Positions 62,401 to 64,000 of a stretch of 64,000 nt of DNA are shown here, one piece after another. Below the pieces are notes generated by a model. It did not search any database. It saw only the letters and a list, made by a program, of their open reading frames with translations, and was not told the DNA's origin. The DNA is from Euwallacea fornicatus. Its lineage: Eukaryota; Arthropoda; Insecta; Coleoptera; Curculionidae. The first letter of the stretch is position 1. Every line of letters begins with the position of its first letter. The stretch covers positions 2,790,001-2,854,000 of the forward strand of contig NC_089565.1 in assembly GCF_040115645.1 (NCBI RefSeq), read 5' to 3'. A program made the translations under genes and the position numbers.

Positions 62401-63959
62401 GTTAAGTTACATATATTAACGAACCTACCGACACACATTTATAACATTATTTTTCCCTTTCATTCAATAAATATATTAGTCACAATGACTAACTTATAAT
62501 TCAACTCCTCAAGTTCAATACCCACACTTTGCTATCTTCGATATAGTCTATTTTCACGCTTTGCCAGCACCCTGATTCAAGCCGTCATTTAACACCATGT
62601 ACGATTTTTTGTTGGGTAAAATTGACCAATCAAATTGCCATATATATTTTGATTTATTTATTTTGTTGCTTCGTTGTGATTTTGTTACTTTTTTATGTAT
62701 CATTAATGTCGCACCATCTGTCATCTTAAGTTTTACCTCACAAAGGCTTTTTTATCACTTTTGTTTACACCTGAGCAGATTGAATTATTGTACTTGACAA
62801 CGCGTGCAGAATTGATAGAACAGCCTTACGAACAAAATTTCCCAATTTTGCTTAGGGTCGGATTCGCCTGCCAAGTGGGAAAATACGATATTTTTGTAAA
62901 TAAAAACTCGCTTTTTTGTGATAATCCGAATACTCCTCCTTGTGCGCCATAATCTCTCTATTTTCGTATGAATTGAGACGCATACACTGAAAGCAATATT
63001 GAAGTGCTCATTGGCGGGCGATGATGTTGCGTACGCTTCGGGAAAATTGGATCCTAAGACCTGTTTCTGTACATTATCAAGGTTCTACTGTAAATAATGA
63101 TTTAGGATACTTTGAAAGTTAATATTTGAATATTGATATATTTATAATACAATCAGTATGACTGAAGGTTTAACTTAAAAATTGAGATTAATAAAATGTT
63201 TTCTAACAAAGTTGTTGTTTTATTTTTTGGCATCGTAGTAGCAAGAGAAATATTTGTGGAGAAATAGATATGAACCGCACATGAATGTCTGGACGATGAA
63301 CACTAACCTAAACTGTCCTATGTCAATCTACGCATATGAAATCGGGTTAATTGAATTGACAAAGGTTCTTGTTTTGGCCGTTATACTTTCAACGTCTAAT
63401 TCCCATGAAATTGGACAAAAAATGTTATATATAATGCATACGAATTGAAATTTCATTCAACTCATCTATTTGTGGTTTCGGTTAGTTACAAACTAAGTCG
63501 TCTCATAAAATCTTACATTACGTACTTATCATGTTCGTAACTATCATAATAAAAAATCTCAGTCGTATAGGAACCGATAATGGTGCCCGTGGAGATTTCA
63601 AAACTGTTGTCCAATGCCCTATTAGGTACTTTGGTTTAGGTGTCAATCGTACGTATACAGAATTATTCAAAATTCGAGTGATAAAAGAATAGCCATGGAA
63701 CGAAAAATTTAATTTGAATATAGATCTAGAAATGCTTAATTGTTTTCGTTTTTTAAAAATAAGTAACGGTTTTTGACTAAAAAGGATATGGGTGATGAGC
63801 GTTATCATCAAAATTATATTTTTATTGATCATATATAATAATTGTGTACTCAAGCAAAAACTTTATTTAGATTAAATATAGTACTCCTAGATAATTTAAA
63901 CAAAAATTAAATGTTGAAATCCTCACACACCTCGGCGTACTGGATAGCTAAAATTAAAT
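59466..63959. other. Probable 3' UTR and intergenic DNA
   Basis: No coding exon is supported. AATAAA motifs occur at several places; one at about 63190 is followed by a GT-rich stretch, so the ZCCHC14-like transcript could have a 3' UTR of up to 3.7 kb. A stretch at 59927-60279 is bounded by TACAGGGTG and CACCCTGTA and may be another transposon derivative. A lone GTACAGGGTG lies at about 60572. Confidence 0.35.
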
Positions 63960-64000
63960 CTACGGGAAACCATCATCGTCTTCCTCAGCCATTTCTTTAG
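63960..64000 (-). CDS. Possible C-terminal end of a minus-strand gene
   Basis: The minus strand reads KEMAEEDDDGFP and then a TAG at 63962-63960, continuing off the right edge. The acidic tail and codon use look coding, unlike the AT-rich DNA that follows, and a minus-strand AATAAA near 63825 would suit a short 3' UTR. With only 13 codons visible the protein cannot be named, and chance is not excluded. Confidence 0.4.
   Translation of the reverse strand, partial: KEMAEEDDDGFP

Noticed and set aside
1..64000. CRISPR arrays, operons, ribosome-binding sites, tRNA or rRNA genes
   Set aside because: The DNA is eukaryotic nuclear sequence. I saw no regular spaced repeats and no tRNA-like B-box with a matching cloverleaf; a tRNA scan would be needed to exclude divergent copies.

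Overview
The window is eukaryotic, AT-rich nuclear DNA, almost certainly from an insect. A beetle is my best guess, but the sequence does not settle the order. The evidence is many short spliced exons, several introns of only 48-60 nt, an insect-style Spire gene, and a large load of Tc1/mariner elements, many with TACAGGGTG termini. Nothing prokaryotic is present. Most open frames longer than 60 codons are random or lie in transposon debris. The genes had to be read by matching splice sites and phases by eye.

Layout. (1) 1679-7954, minus strand: a 12-exon Spire actin nucleator (KIND, WH2 repeats, Spir box, FYVE-type zinc finger). All eleven exon junctions agree in phase, and one intron has a GC donor. 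(2) 7955-18252: no gene seen; one young, internally deleted mariner-type element (14756-15375) and several dispersed repeats. (3) 18253-43797, plus strand: a seven-exon gene for a predicted 358-residue single-pass membrane protein that I do not recognise. Its first intron is about 22.3 kb and holds most of the transposons: two mariner pseudogenes, two Tc1-like pseudogenes, two reverse-transcriptase fragments, an inverted-duplicated mariner fragment, two foldback elements and a 660-bp deletion derivative with nested termini. (4) 43866-54162: intergenic, with one Tc1-like element that has direct repeats inside its termini (48077-49321). (5) 54196-59465, plus strand: an eight-exon gene for a 601-residue ZCCHC14/ZCCHC2-family protein with the conserved N-terminal domain and one CCHC zinc knuckle near the C-terminus. 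(6) 59466-64000: probable 3' UTR and intergenic DNA, ending in what looks like the last codons of a minus-strand gene that runs off the window.

The three genes are not obviously linked in function. Spire acts in actin and vesicle dynamics. The ZCCHC14 family is linked to mRNA tail regulation through non-canonical poly(A) polymerases. The middle protein looks like a plasma-membrane protein with a long cytoplasmic tail ending in a class I PDZ-type motif. The most unusual material is the middle gene itself and the range of self-complementary transposon derivatives packed into its first intron.
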